Position numbers and translations under genes: made by a program. From positions 1 to 54,261 of the forward strand of contig CAINOE010000128.1 of assembly GCA_903851415.1 (NCBI GenBank): a stretch of 54,261 bases of DNA. The letters are read 5' to 3'. Under the pieces are notes generated by a model, which was not told where the DNA came from, made no database searches, and worked only from the letters and a program-made list of their open reading frames with translations. The stretch comes from an uncultured Rhodopila sp. GTDB lineage: Bacteria > Pseudomonadota > Alphaproteobacteria > Acetobacterales > Acetobacteraceae. Shown piece by piece: positions 38,833 to 48,660 of the stretch (positions within the stretch are counted from its first letter, which is position 1; the number at the start of each line of letters is the position of its first letter).

Positions 38833-39954
38833 TCATGACATGTTCTTCATCGCATTGCGGAAATACCACAAGGTCACGCCAAACAAGGCGGCGCCGATTG
38901 CGAGCAGGGCAACGAACTCCGGCCACACGATGCTGAAACCGGCGCCGCGATACAGGATAGCCTGAGCCAGGCTAACGAAATGGGTTGTCGGCGCGACTGT
39001 CATCACCCATTGAATGAACTGCGGCATGCTTTCCTCCGGCGTCATGCCGCCAGACAAGACTTCGAGCGGAATCAAAATAAGAATCATGATGATGCCGAAC
39101 TGCTGCATCGATCGCGTGACGGTGCCCAAGAAAATACCCAGTGCCGTCGTTGCGAAGATGTTAACCGCCGCGCCGGCCAGAAACAGCGCGACCGAGCCCT
39201 CGATGGGTATGCGCAACACACCCTGCACCATGAAGATCACCGAGAAACTGCAAGCCAGCAGCACCACCAGACCCATCGACCAGATCTTGGCGGTCATGAT
39301 TTCGAACGGCTCCACCGGCATCACCAGAAGATGCTCGATCGTGCCGTGTTCACGCTCCCGAATCAATGCCGCACCGGTCAGAATGATCGAGAGCATCGTG
39401 ACATTGTTAATGATCTCCGTTACGGCGCCGAACCGGGACTGGGTCAGCGATGGATTGAATGCGACACGAAACGCCAGATCAACGGGCGGGACGCCAACCG
39501 GCGCGTCGTGCCGCAGAAACGGCGCAACTTCCTGGCTGACCATCGCATCGATGTAGCCACTGCCCGTAAACGCCTGGGTCATTCGTGTGGCATCGACATC
39601 GAGCTGGATCGCCGGCCGTCGTCCTGCCAGCACATCGACCTGAAGATTGGGGGGAATGTCGAGGACGAACGTATAGGTCCCCTGGTCAAGGCCAAGATCC
39701 GCCTGATTGACGGAAACCATTGCCGGGGCCTGAAACTCCGGCTGGTAGAAAGCGTCGGCGATGTGCCTGGACAGCGGCGAGCCGTCCTCATCCACGATTC
39801 CAATGGGAGCATTAAAAAGTGTTTCCGGCATGACCGTTGCCGCCACATAGATGTCCAGGGTAAACACGTAAAGTATCAGAATCAACATGATCCGGTCCCT
39901 CGCCAGACTGCGTAATTCTTTCACGCCGAGCCGGGCGATATTCGCGATGCGCAT
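38833..39954 (-). CDS. yhhJ: ABC-2 type permease (YhhJ-like)
   Basis: A 373-residue ABC-2 permease. One hydrophobic segment near the N-terminus (LILILYVFTLDIYVAATV), an extracytoplasmic domain of about 130 residues and five more membrane segments follow the usual pattern. The block REREHGTIEHLLVMPVEPFE is typical of this family. It follows the fused ATPase-permease with a 3-bp gap. Length and order match E. coli yhiI-rbbA-yhhJ (375 residues for YhhJ). Confidence 0.88.
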   Translation of the reverse strand: MRIANIARLGVKELRSLARDRIMLILILYVFTLDIYVAATVMPETLFNAPIGIVDEDGSPLSRHIADAFYQPEFQAPAMVSVNQADLGLDQGTYTFVLDIPPNLQVDVLAGRRPAIQLDVDATRMTQAFTGSGYIDAMVSQEVAPFLRHDAPVGVPPVDLAFRVAFNPSLTQSRFGAVTEIINNVTMLSIILTGAALIREREHGTIEHLLVMPVEPFEIMTAKIWSMGLVVLLACSFSVIFMVQGVLRIPIEGSVALFLAGAAVNIFATTALGIFLGTVTRSMQQFGIIMILILIPLEVLSGGMTPEESMPQFIQWVMTVAPTTHFVSLAQAILYRGAGFSIVWPEFVALLAIGAALFGVTLWYFRNAMKNMS

Positions 39955-39957
39955 GTG

Positions 39958-42699
39958 TCAGGTCTCCTGTTTATTCAGTAACAGGATGCAAATCGCCATC
40001 AGCAGCACGACGCTCGCCGCGATCGGCAGCAATGAAGACCACAGCGTCGCGAAACCAAGAGCCTTGGAAAAAGTGCCCCGTGCAATGACGAGAAAATACG
40101 TGGTTGGAAGAAGCCGACCAATGACCGCGCCCAAGCCGGTCAGCGACGATACCGGATTGATCAGACCGGCATATTGTATCGCCGGCACCAGGGTGGCGAT
40201 CGTCGTACCGAAAATCGCCGCGATCTGGCTTTTCATGAACGTGGACATCAGCAGCCCGATTGCCGTTGCCGAAAGGACGTAGATGAATGCAGCGGCCGCC
40301 AGAAGCAGAAGACTGCCCTTCAGCGGCACGGCGAACAGGGTCGTGGAAAGTATTGTGAGCAATATGAAATTCACCATGCCGAGCGCAACATAAGGGATCT
40401 GCTTACCGATCAGGAACTCGCAGCGGGTCACAGGCGTCACATAAAGATTGACGATCGATCCGAGCTCCTTCTCCCGCACCACGCTCAACGCCGTCAGCAT
40501 GGCCGGGATCATCAGCAGCAGGATCGGGATCATCGCCGGCACCATGGCAACGACGCTGAGAATTTCCGGATTGTAGCGGAAGCGGATTTGCACGTTCGCA
40601 GGGCTGAAGAACGGCCGGGCGCCCAACCGATGCAGCGCCGTGTCAGACAGCCATTCCACATGCATTTCCTGCACATAGGACTGGATCGTCTCACCCCGCA
40701 GGGGCATCGCGCCGTCGATCCAGGCACCGACCGCAACCGGTGTCCCGCGGCCGAGATTCCGACCGAACCCCGGTGGCAACTCGATCGCCAAACTCAACTC
40801 CCCGCTTTGCATTCGCCGCTCCATATCCGCTTCATCCACGATTGGCATCTGTTCTATAAAGTAACGCGAACCCGCGAGATTGAGCGCATAGTCGCGGCTC
40901 AGCATGGAGTTGTCCTCATCGAGCACAGCGAAGCGCACATTGTTGACGTCCAGGCTGATGCCAAATCCCAGCACCAGCATCAGAATGACAGTGCCAAACA
41001 GGGCCAGCGTGCCGCGGATCGGATCGCGACGCAGTTCGAGCGTCTCGCGCAACGTATAGCTCCACATGCGCCGCATGCTGAAACCGTGCCAGGCAGGCAC
41101 GCGCCGGCTCTCGGGGGCTGCGATGGGAACCGCCGCAACGGATGCATCGTTGCTCGATCCGTCCGCATCCGAGAGATAGCCGATGAAGGCTTGCTCAAGT
41201 GTTTTGGCGCCCCTGCTGGCGGTCACAGCGGCCGGTGTGTCGCAAACCAGCACGCGGCCGGCATTCATCAGGGAGATGCGGTCGCAGCGCTCGGCCTCGT
41301 TCATGAAATGGGTCGAAATGAAAATCGTAACATTGTCATTCCGCGACAGATCAGCCATCATCTGCCAGAACATATCGCGCGCAATCGGATCGACGCCGGA
41401 GGTTGGCTCATCCAAAATCAGTAGTTCCGGGTTGTGAACCATCGCCACGGCCAGCGACAGGCGCTGGCGCACGCCCAAAGGGAGGCTGTCCGGCATCGCA
41501 TCGGCCACGCCTGCAAGCTGGAAGCGATCGAGCATCTCGGTCACCCGGCCGGGCAACGTGGCCGCAGGCAGGCTGAACAGTTGAGCCTGCAACGTCAGAT
41601 TCTGCCGGACGCTCAGTTCCGAATACAGGGAGAATGCCTGCGACATGTAGCCGACCCGCCGGCGCATATCGACATTGGCTGCGGTGACGCGCTTGCCGAA
41701 CAGGGATGCCTCGCCCTCGCTGGCCGTCAGCAGTCCGGTGAGCATCTTCATCGTGGTGGTCTTGCCGGATCCGTTCGATCCCAGAAAACCGAATATCTCG
41801 CCGCGCGCGATACTGAAGTCGACATGATCGACCGCGGTGAAATCGCCGAAGCGCATGGTGAGACCATGCGCCTCGATCACCACGTCATCAGCGGCATCAG
41901 GCGGTCGTGGCGGAATGACCACGGCCCGGTGGCCACGCCGCTCCGCCTCCGGCATCATCGCGATGAAGGCGTCCTCCAGGGCCTTGGTTCCGGTGCGGTC
42001 AAGAAATTGCTGCGTCGTGCCGGTCGACAGCACATGGCCGGCGTTCATTGCGACCAGCAGGTCGAAGCCTGCAGCCTCCTCCATGTAGGCGGTTGCAACG
42101 ACGACGCTCATGCCTTTTCGCGAGGCGCGTATCCGATTGATCAGTTCCCAGAACTGCACCCGCGACAGCGGATCGACACCGGTGGTCGGCTCGTCCAGGA
42201 TCAACAGGTCAGGATCATGGATAAGCGCGCAACATAGCCCCAGTTTCTGCTTCATGCCTCCGGACAGCATGCCGGCAGGGCGGTCGCGAAATGCCAGCAG
42301 ACCCGTGCTGCGCAGCAGGTCTTCGATCCGCTCCTCGCGCTCGGTCTTGTCCTGGCCAAACAGTCCTGAGAAGAAACAAAGATTCTCGGTGACCGACAGG
42401 GTGGCATACAGGTTTCGCCCGAGGCCCTGCGGCATGAAGGCAATCCGTGGACAAACCGCGATGCGGTGCGCGCGTTCGGCCATGTCGCCGCCCAGCACCT
42501 CCACCCGCCCATCCTGCAGCTTGCGGGCTCCAGCAATCAGGCTGAACAGCGTAGATTTGCCGACGCCGTCCGGGCCGATCACGCCGATGATGCGTCCGGC
42601 TGGCAGGTCGAGGGTGATGCGGTCCAACGCCAGCGTCTTGCCGTATCGCAGGCTGACGTCCTGCAACCGGACAACCATGGACCCGGGATGCGCAGACAT
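39958..42699 (-). CDS. rbbA: RbbA-like fusion of two ABC ATPase domains with an ABC-2 permease
   Basis: A 913-residue protein, close to E. coli RbbA (911). ATPase domain 1 (about residues 10-240) has [20 protein letters not shown] and [13 protein letters not shown]. Domain 2 (about 265-490) has [14 protein letters not shown] and [13 protein letters not shown], but its signature is degenerate ([11 protein letters not shown]). The permease half starts near residue 555. I placed the start at the ATG at 42699, since the longer reading lies inside the HlyD gene. RbbA-type pumps work with a HlyD adaptor and an outer-membrane channel; here both partner genes are damaged. Confidence 0.88.
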   Translation of the reverse strand: MSAHPGSMVVRLQDVSLRYGKTLALDRITLDLPAGRIIGVIGPDGVGKSTLFSLIAGARKLQDGRVEVLGGDMAERAHRIAVCPRIAFMPQGLGRNLYATLSVTENLCFFSGLFGQDKTEREERIEDLLRSTGLLAFRDRPAGMLSGGMKQKLGLCCALIHDPDLLILDEPTTGVDPLSRVQFWELINRIRASRKGMSVVVATAYMEEAAGFDLLVAMNAGHVLSTGTTQQFLDRTGTKALEDAFIAMMPEAERRGHRAVVIPPRPPDAADDVVIEAHGLTMRFGDFTAVDHVDFSIARGEIFGFLGSNGSGKTTTMKMLTGLLTASEGEASLFGKRVTAANVDMRRRVGYMSQAFSLYSELSVRQNLTLQAQLFSLPAATLPGRVTEMLDRFQLAGVADAMPDSLPLGVRQRLSLAVAMVHNPELLILDEPTSGVDPIARDMFWQMMADLSRNDNVTIFISTHFMNEAERCDRISLMNAGRVLVCDTPAAVTASRGAKTLEQAFIGYLSDADGSSNDASVAAVPIAAPESRRVPAWHGFSMRRMWSYTLRETLELRRDPIRGTLALFGTVILMLVLGFGISLDVNNVRFAVLDEDNSMLSRDYALNLAGSRYFIEQMPIVDEADMERRMQSGELSLAIELPPGFGRNLGRGTPVAVGAWIDGAMPLRGETIQSYVQEMHVEWLSDTALHRLGARPFFSPANVQIRFRYNPEILSVVAMVPAMIPILLLMIPAMLTALSVVREKELGSIVNLYVTPVTRCEFLIGKQIPYVALGMVNFILLTILSTTLFAVPLKGSLLLLAAAAFIYVLSATAIGLLMSTFMKSQIAAIFGTTIATLVPAIQYAGLINPVSSLTGLGAVIGRLLPTTYFLVIARGTFSKALGFATLWSSLLPIAASVVLLMAICILLLNKQET

Positions 42700-42701
42700 T
42701 G

Positions 42702-43853
42702 TCAGTTCGGGACATGCACGGCGAGGCGATCCGGCCACGCGGCCGACGGGTCCAGCCGGACATAGGCCATGCCCGGCAACCCCGTCTTCACCTCCCGGAT
42801 CGATCGGGCCAGCACAGCCGGATCGATGCGCGCCCGGACGCGGAACATCAACTTCTCCCGCTCGCTGGTCGTTTCGACGGTCTTCGGCGTGAACTGCGCG
42901 ACATCCGCCACATAGGAAGCGCTGGCCGGGACCACCCATTGCGGCGCGGCATCTAGCACCAGACGCACGTCGCTGCCGTAAGCCACTTTTCCGACCGCTG
43001 CGTCAGGCAGGAAGAACGTCATCTATACGTCCGTCAGGTCCACCAGGTTGAGCACCTTGCCGCCGGCCGCGACCACTTCCGACGGCTGCGCGACACGATA
43101 CTGCACGCGGGCATCGCGCGGCGACTTCAGGTCGCTGTCTTCGATATCTGCCTCGATGCGGGCGATCGTGGCGCGGGCCGCATCGGCGCTGGCGCTGGCG
43201 CCGGCAACCTGCGCGCGTGCCGTAACGATCGCCGCATCGGCCGCGGCAACCTGCGCTACCGCTGCCGTCACAGCGGCGGCGCTTCCTTGCTGGCCAGCAA
43301 CGTCGTCGTCGTACTCCTGAACCGATGCGGCGCCGTCGCGTGCCAGAGTTCTCGATCGCGCAAGCCGCTTGCCTGCCACGTTCAACTCCGCCCGGCGTTG
43401 CGCAACCACCGCCTGCGCCGCCGCCTGATCGCTCTGCCGTTGCGCCACCTGGCTCTGTGCGATGGTGATCCCGCTCTCGGCCTTGGCGAGTTCGGCAACG
43501 GCTTCGGTGTGCTGCGCATTCAGCACCGCGGTGTCCATGCGCGCAACAACCTGCCCGCGCCTGACGAAATCTCCTTCGTTGACGAGAACTTCGGCCAGCC
43601 GTCCGGGGGCTTTCGCCGCGACGTCGATCTCCGTCGCTTCGATGCGGCCATTGCCGCTGGCGAAGCCGGCCTCCAGTCCTTTTGGTTTCAACAGCCACCA
43701 TCCCGCGAAGGCAAGTGCGGCCGCCACCAGAACAATCGCGGCGCCCGCGACCAATCGCTTCCTGCCAGCAACGGCCTTCCTGGCGGGAGCAGGACGCCGG
43801 GGCGCCGCTGCCGGCTTGAACTTCGTCGCAGTCCTCGTATCGGTATCGCTCAT
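42702..43853 (-). pseudogene. HlyD-family adaptor interrupted by an in-frame TAG
   Basis: One continuous frame of 384 codons encodes a periplasmic adaptor (membrane segment near residues 32-55, biotinyl-lipoyl-like GNGRIEATEIDVAAKAPGRL, coiled coil to about residue 240). It is broken at 43023-43025 by TAG. The family reads LVDLTDVYMTFFLP here; this copy reads LVDLTDV-stop-MTFFLP, so a Tyr codon has become TAG by one base change. An ATG immediately follows, so a second 106-residue fragment might be restarted. The N-terminal piece lacks the C-terminal beta-barrel and would probably not work alone. Amber readthrough or sequencing error are alternatives. It matches E. coli YhiI in position. Confidence 0.82.
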
Positions 43854-45294
43854 TCCGCCCGCCCGTTCGTTTCCAGGATGCCGGCCGCGACCGGGCCTGA
43901 CGGGTCGTCATGACCACCGCCCAAGGCCGCATAGAGATTGACCTCGCTCGACAGGCGCGCGCGCCGTGTCTCCACCAGAGCCTGTTCGGCGGCAAAAAGA
44001 TCGCGCTGCGAATCGAGCACTTCCAGATAGGTGGCCGCGCCGCTGCGATAGCGCTCATTGGCAAGCCGGGCGCGCTCGTTCAGGGCAGCCAGCGTCCGGC
44101 GCTGCGTCTCCACCTGCAGGCCGAGCCAGCGCCGCGCTGCAAGCGCATCGGATACATCGCGAAACGCGGTCTGCACCGTGCGTTCATAGTCGGCAACCGC
44201 AATGGCACGCTGCGCTTTCGCACCGGACAGATTGCCGAGCAGACGCCCGCCGTCGAACACCGGCGCCATGGCACCGGCACCAAGAATCCAAAATTCGCTT
44301 CCCGGCGCGAACAGATTGTCGAGTGCCGTGCTGGCGACCCCATAGTCGCCGATAAGCGAAATGCGCGGGAAGAACGCCGCGCGCGCCGCGCCGATGTTGG
44401 CCTCGGTCGACCGCAGGCGATCCTCCGCGCCGCGAATGTCGGGCCGTTGCGTAAGCAAGCCCGACGGCAACCCTGGCGGCAGATTGCGCATCACCGATTC
44501 GTCCTCGATGGCAGACAGCGCCGTCTGGTCGCTTCCGGCCGGTGCGCCCTCAAGAACTGCGAGTGCATTCCTCGTTTCTTCCCGCTGCTGCTGAAGCGCA
44601 ATCTGTGCGCTTTCAGCCTGCCCGAGAAGAGTGTCCGCCTGGGTAAGGTCGATGCGCGCCGCGGAGCCGACCTCGAAACGACGGCGGGCGATGCGGGCGG
44701 ACTCCCGGCGGCTGAGGATCGTTTTGTTCGCCAGGGCGATCCGCTCGTCCATTTCGCGCGCGCGGCCAGCCATGTGTTGGCAACATTGGCAATAAGGGTC
44801 AGGGCGACGGCCCGTCGAGCCTCCTGAGTGGCAAGCCAGGTTTCGAGAGCAGCATCGTTGAGGTTGCGGACGCGACCCCACAAATCGATCTCCCAGCTCA
44901 CGTCCAGCAATCCGCCGAACAGGTTTCCGGTGGTGCTCGCTCCGGTGGGGGAAATGAACCCGGGCAACTCGCCGCGCAAACCGTTCGCTCCGGCGTTTAG
45001 TTGCGGGAAGAAATCGGCGCGGCGGGTGCGATACTGGCTGCGCGCCGCCTCAACCCGCCAGATCGCAATGCGCAGGTCGCGATTGTTATTGAGCGACGCT
45101 TCAATCGCCCCCTGAAGCGCAGGGGCGAGGAAGAAGCGGCGCCATTCGTTCGGCCAAACCGGATCCGCAATGCCTCGATCAGGCGACGGCCATGCATCCG
45201 GCACGGGCATCGCCGGCCGCACATGATCGGGCGCCAGCGAACACCCGGTAAGCAGAAGCACCGCGATCACGGACCCGGCCCGGGGTCGTTTCAT
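43850..45294 (-). pseudogene. Outer-membrane efflux lipoprotein (NodT/OprM family) broken by a frameshift
   Basis: The first part (45294 down to about 44765) has a lipoprotein signal (AVLLLTGCSLAPDHVRP) and an outer-membrane efflux domain up to ANTWLAARA. The second part, in another frame, continues AREMDERIALANKTIL and runs to the end with APVFDGGRLLGNLSGAKAQR. The break is in the run CGCGCGCGCG at 44755-44764. Adding one CG gives a continuous LAARAREMDER and the normal family length of about 480 residues. The gene therefore lost two bases, or the run is misread. It is second in the operon, 9 bp after the solute-binding protein. Confidence 0.82.
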
Positions 45295-45303
45295 GAGCCC
45301 GCG

Positions 45304-46185
45304 TCAGTCTGCTGCGATCACCAGCGAACGAAGCGCATCCGGAACCTTTTTGGGGTTGCCGTTGAACGACAGCGGGATCACGTCGAGCCCGTGCCGTTGC
45401 ATGATCGCGCGTCCCTCCGCCCCGAGCAGGAACGCAATGAAGCGATCGGCCCCGGCGGGATTTGCAGCCTCGCGCAGCACTGTCGCGGTGTAATGCGCGC
45501 TGAGTGAGATTTCGGGTGGAAGCTTGATCGCGGCGATATTGTGATCTACCGTTTCGGTAGAGTAGAAGAAGCCGGCATCGAGTTCTCCCGATTGAAGCTT
45601 GCTTACCAGGTCTTCCTCGGGAAACAGTTGCTCCTGGTTTTCCGGCGCGCCGAGCACTTTACGGGAAAGATCTGGCAGCTTGTAGACTCGCTCCGCCTTG
45701 TCGAGCACATCCACGGCGGTCTGCCCCTTCGGATCGACTTTCGGGTCGGTTCGGCCAATTCTGATCCCCGGCTCCTGCAACACCTCATACCACGGCTTGG
45801 CTTTCAGATCGTCGGCGAAGCGACTGGCCGGGTTGTAGCCAATGACCAGTGGCGACTGGGCGAATGTCACGTACCAAGTGACCAAATCTCCATTGACCGG
45901 ACCCATAAGGTCTTCGTTCGCCCGCGAATCGGCACTGATAAAGACATCTCCCTTGCGGAGCCGCTCCCTGATTTCATAGACAAGTTGGAACGAACCGCCG
46001 GAATATCCCCGGAACTGGCCGCGATCGGCCGTGTCGAACGCGGGCCCGATTCCGCTGTCCATCAAGTGCACCAGCGAACCGGCATAGAACACCGTTACGG
46101 CGTCCCCGATCGTTGTGTTTGCAGCCTCGGCGGCGCGGATGAACGGCAACGCTGCGCCAGCCGCCAAAATTGCACGTCTACGCAT
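45304..46185 (-). CDS. Exported solute-binding protein (molybdate/tungstate-like)
   Basis: A 293-residue protein with a signal peptide (MRRRAILAAGAALPFIRAAEA). The fold signature is VFYAGSLVHLMDSGIGPAF, then GYSGGSFQLVYEI and GDVFISADSRANEDL. This matches the WtpA/ModA-type oxyanion-binding proteins. The ATG at 46185 has AAGGAAAAG upstream. Normally such genes precede a modB/modC permease and ATPase, but here it heads an efflux operon instead, with no permease of its own nearby. It has a divergent promoter box, shared in layout with the PhaJ-like gene. Confidence 0.82.
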   Translation of the reverse strand: MRRRAILAAGAALPFIRAAEAANTTIGDAVTVFYAGSLVHLMDSGIGPAFDTADRGQFRGYSGGSFQLVYEIRERLRKGDVFISADSRANEDLMGPVNGDLVTWYVTFAQSPLVIGYNPASRFADDLKAKPWYEVLQEPGIRIGRTDPKVDPKGQTAVDVLDKAERVYKLPDLSRKVLGAPENQEQLFPEEDLVSKLQSGELDAGFFYSTETVDHNIAAIKLPPEISLSAHYTATVLREAANPAGADRFIAFLLGAEGRAIMQRHGLDVIPLSFNGNPKKVPDALRSLVIAAD

Positions 46186-46237
46186 CTGCTTTTCCTTTTC
46201 CGTCAATCGACACCGGCGTATCATTCCTATAGGCTAT

Positions 46238-46283
46238 AGTTTACGGAGCCCCGAGCATCGGCGGCAGCCTCGGAAACTACCTA
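46238..46283 (-). promoter_or_regulatory. Shared-box promoter of the solute-binding protein/efflux operon
   Basis: Minus-strand box TAGGTAGTTTCCGAGGC (46267-46283), then TAAACT (46238-46243) after 23 bp; start codon 52 bp further. Confidence 0.72.
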
Positions 46284-46309
46284 CACCGGCAATCCGGTGC
46301 ACGCCGATC

Positions 46310-46354
46310 TAAGTAGTTTCCGAGGCTTTTATTGCCCCCGGGTACTCGTTACGA
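46310..46354 (+). promoter_or_regulatory. Shared-box promoter of the MaoC/PhaJ-like gene
   Basis: Box TAAGTAGTTTCCGAGGC (46310-46326), then TTACGA (46349-46354) after 22 bp. The GTG start is 35 bp further. Confidence 0.7.
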
Positions 46355-46389
46355 GAAAAGAGCATTGACCCGAAACCCATGGTGATAAC

Positions 46390-46830
46390 GTGAACGAACT
46401 CGGGGGCTACGACATCAGCGACCTGAAAATCGGCATGCACGCCACCTTCGCCAAGACCATCACGGAGGCGGATATCGTTTTGTTCGCCGCCGTATCGGGC
46501 GACAACAACGCTTTGCACATCAACGAAGAATTCGCGGAGACCACGCAACTCAAAGGCCGCATCGCGCATGGCATGCTGTCGGCGAGCGTGATCTCCGCCG
46601 CCATCGCCGGGCGGCTGCCGGGTCCCGGCACGATCTATATGGGCCAGAACCTCCGCTTCGTGGCAGCAGTCCGCCCGGGCGATACCGTGCATGCCACAGT
46701 TACTGTGAAGGAGCTGATCCCCGAAAAGTGCCGCGCGCGACTCAGTACCGTGTGCACGGTCAAAGGAAAGGTCGTGATCGACGGCGATGCATTGGTCATG
46801 ATTACCTCGCGCGAAGGCCGCAACACCTGA
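46390..46830 (+). CDS. phaJ: MaoC-type (R)-specific enoyl-CoA hydratase (PhaJ-like)
   Basis: A 146-residue hot-dog fold hydratase. The catalytic Asp and His are in SGDNNALHINEEFA, with KGRIAHGMLSASVISA and PGPGTIYMGQNLRF following. It would turn trans-2-enoyl-CoA into (R)-3-hydroxyacyl-CoA, the monomer used by PHA synthase. The start is a GTG at 46390; the ribosome-binding site is weak. It converges with the acyl-CoA dehydrogenase gene, which makes its substrate. The closely related domain fused to the phosphate acyltransferase (5673-7076) shares the PGPGTIY block, suggesting recent common ancestry. Confidence 0.87.
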   Translation: MNELGGYDISDLKIGMHATFAKTITEADIVLFAAVSGDNNALHINEEFAETTQLKGRIAHGMLSASVISAAIAGRLPGPGTIYMGQNLRFVAAVRPGDTVHATVTVKELIPEKCRARLSTVCTVKGKVVIDGDALVMITSREGRNT

Positions 46831-46875
46831 AGATCCCCACGTTCCCCCCGGATAATTCGGCCCTACGCCTGCCGG

Positions 46876-48660
46876 TTAAAACAGTGATTCTTCCAGTGCC
46901 AACACCGACCCGGCGCCCATGGTGATTTCGTCGCGAAACGCCCCCGCCTCCGGCAGCACGTGCTCGGCATAAAAGCGCGCCGTGGCGATCTTGCCGCGCA
47001 AGAAAGGCGCGTTCTCCGCACCGTCCGCCAGCAGGCGAGAAGCGATCCGCGCCGCGCGTGCCATCTGCCACCCGCCGGCAACCGTGCCGGTAAGCTTCAG
47101 GTAAGGCACCGCCCCGGCGGCGGCTTCTCGGGGGTTGTTATCGGAATGTTCCAGCATCCAGCGCGTCGCCGCCTCGAACGCCTGCACCGCGCCGGTCAAC
47201 CCACACCGCACCGCCGCCAGATCGGCGTCGTTGCCCGCAGCCAGCGCCTCGATCTCGGCATTCATGTCGCGGATCAATGCGCCGGCGTTCAGACCGTTAT
47301 CGCGGGCCAGCTTGCGGCCAATCAGGTCGTTTGCCTGGATGCCGGTGGTGCCTTCGTAGATCGTGGTGATCCGGGCATCGCGCAGATACTGCGCCGCACC
47401 GGTCTCCTCGACGTAGCCCACGCCGCCATGCACCTGAATGCCGGTGGAGGCGATCAGGATCGAGCTCTCGGTGGACCAGCCCTTCACCACCGGGGTGAGG
47501 AACTCGACCCGGCCCTGGTTGCGCGACCGCTCGATGGGATCCGGATGACCCTGCGCACGGTCCATGCTGGCGGTAACGCAATAGGCCAGCGCGCGCATCG
47601 CCTCGGTGCGCGCCCGCATGTCCATCAGCATCCGGCGCACGTCCGGATGGTGGATGATCGAGGCGGGCGCAGTGCCGCCGATGGGCTTCCCCTGCACCCG
47701 GTCGCGGGCGTATTCGACGGCCTTCTGGTAGGCGGCTTCCGAAACCGCCAAGCCCTCCAACCCCACGTTCAGCCGGGCGTGGTTCATCATGGTGAACATG
47801 TATTCCAGGCCGCGGTTCTGCTCGCCGACAAGGTATGCGATGGCGCCTTCATGGTCGCCGTAGGACATGACCGCGGTGGGCGAGCCATGGATGCCGAGTT
47901 TGTGTTCGATCGACGAACAGATCAGGTCGTTGCGCGGTCCGAGGCTGCCGTCGGGGTTGACCAGGAACTTCGGCGCCACGAACAGCGAGATGCCGCGCGT
48001 GCCGGCAGGCGCGTCCGGCAACCGCGCCAGCACGAGGTGAATGATGTTATCGGCGACATCGTGTTCGCCCCAGGTAATGAATATCTTCGAGCCGTACAGG
48101 CGATAGCGGTCGCCGTCCGGCTCCGCCCGGGTGCGTATGGCTGACAGATCCGATCCCGCCTGCGGCTCGGTCAGGTTCATCGTTCCGGTCCACTCGCCGG
48201 CCACCATCTTGGGCAAAAAACGTTGCTTGAGTTCGTCGGACGCATGGTGCGCGAGCGCCTGGACCGCGCCCATGGTGAGCATCTGGCACAGCGAGAAGGA
48301 CAGGTTGGCGGATTTCCACATCTCGGCGACGGCGCCGGAAACCAGCGCCGGCATGCCCTGGCCGCCGATGTCCGGACTGGCAGGCATCCCATGCCATCCG
48401 GCGTCGGTGAACTGCCGGTACGCCGCCGGGAAGCCATCCGGCGTAGCGACCTGCCCATCGCTCCAGCGGCACCCCTGCTTATCGCCGGTCGGGTTCAGCG
48501 GAGCGAGCACTTCGGTGGCAAAACGGCCGGCCTCGATGAGGATTGCTTCGACGAGTTCCGGCTCGGCCTCCTCGAATCCCGCGAAAGTCGCGATCTCCGG
48601 CAGATCGGCCAGATGCGTCAGCACGAAGCGCATGTCGTCCAACGGGGCTGCATAGGTCAT
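46876..48660 (-). CDS. Acyl-CoA dehydrogenase with C-terminal extension
   Basis: A 594-residue FAD enzyme of the long acyl-CoA dehydrogenase type. GEWTGTMNLTEPQAGSDLSA and YGSKIFITWGEHD are the flavin and substrate blocks, RLNVGLEGLAVSEAAYQKAV follows, and QVHGGVGYVEETGAAQYLRD contains the usual C-terminal loop. About 130 further residues form the extension seen in this subfamily. It overlaps the upstream acyl-CoA synthetase gene by 4 bp (ATGA). Together the two would activate fatty acids and introduce the 2,3-double bond, ahead of the PhaJ-like hydratase. Confidence 0.9.
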   Translation of the reverse strand: MTYAAPLDDMRFVLTHLADLPEIATFAGFEEAEPELVEAILIEAGRFATEVLAPLNPTGDKQGCRWSDGQVATPDGFPAAYRQFTDAGWHGMPASPDIGGQGMPALVSGAVAEMWKSANLSFSLCQMLTMGAVQALAHHASDELKQRFLPKMVAGEWTGTMNLTEPQAGSDLSAIRTRAEPDGDRYRLYGSKIFITWGEHDVADNIIHLVLARLPDAPAGTRGISLFVAPKFLVNPDGSLGPRNDLICSSIEHKLGIHGSPTAVMSYGDHEGAIAYLVGEQNRGLEYMFTMMNHARLNVGLEGLAVSEAAYQKAVEYARDRVQGKPIGGTAPASIIHHPDVRRMLMDMRARTEAMRALAYCVTASMDRAQGHPDPIERSRNQGRVEFLTPVVKGWSTESSILIASTGIQVHGGVGYVEETGAAQYLRDARITTIYEGTTGIQANDLIGRKLARDNGLNAGALIRDMNAEIEALAAGNDADLAAVRCGLTGAVQAFEAATRWMLEHSDNNPREAAAGAVPYLKLTGTVAGGWQMARAARIASRLLADGAENAPFLRGKIATARFYAEHVLPEAGAFRDEITMGAGSVLALEESLF

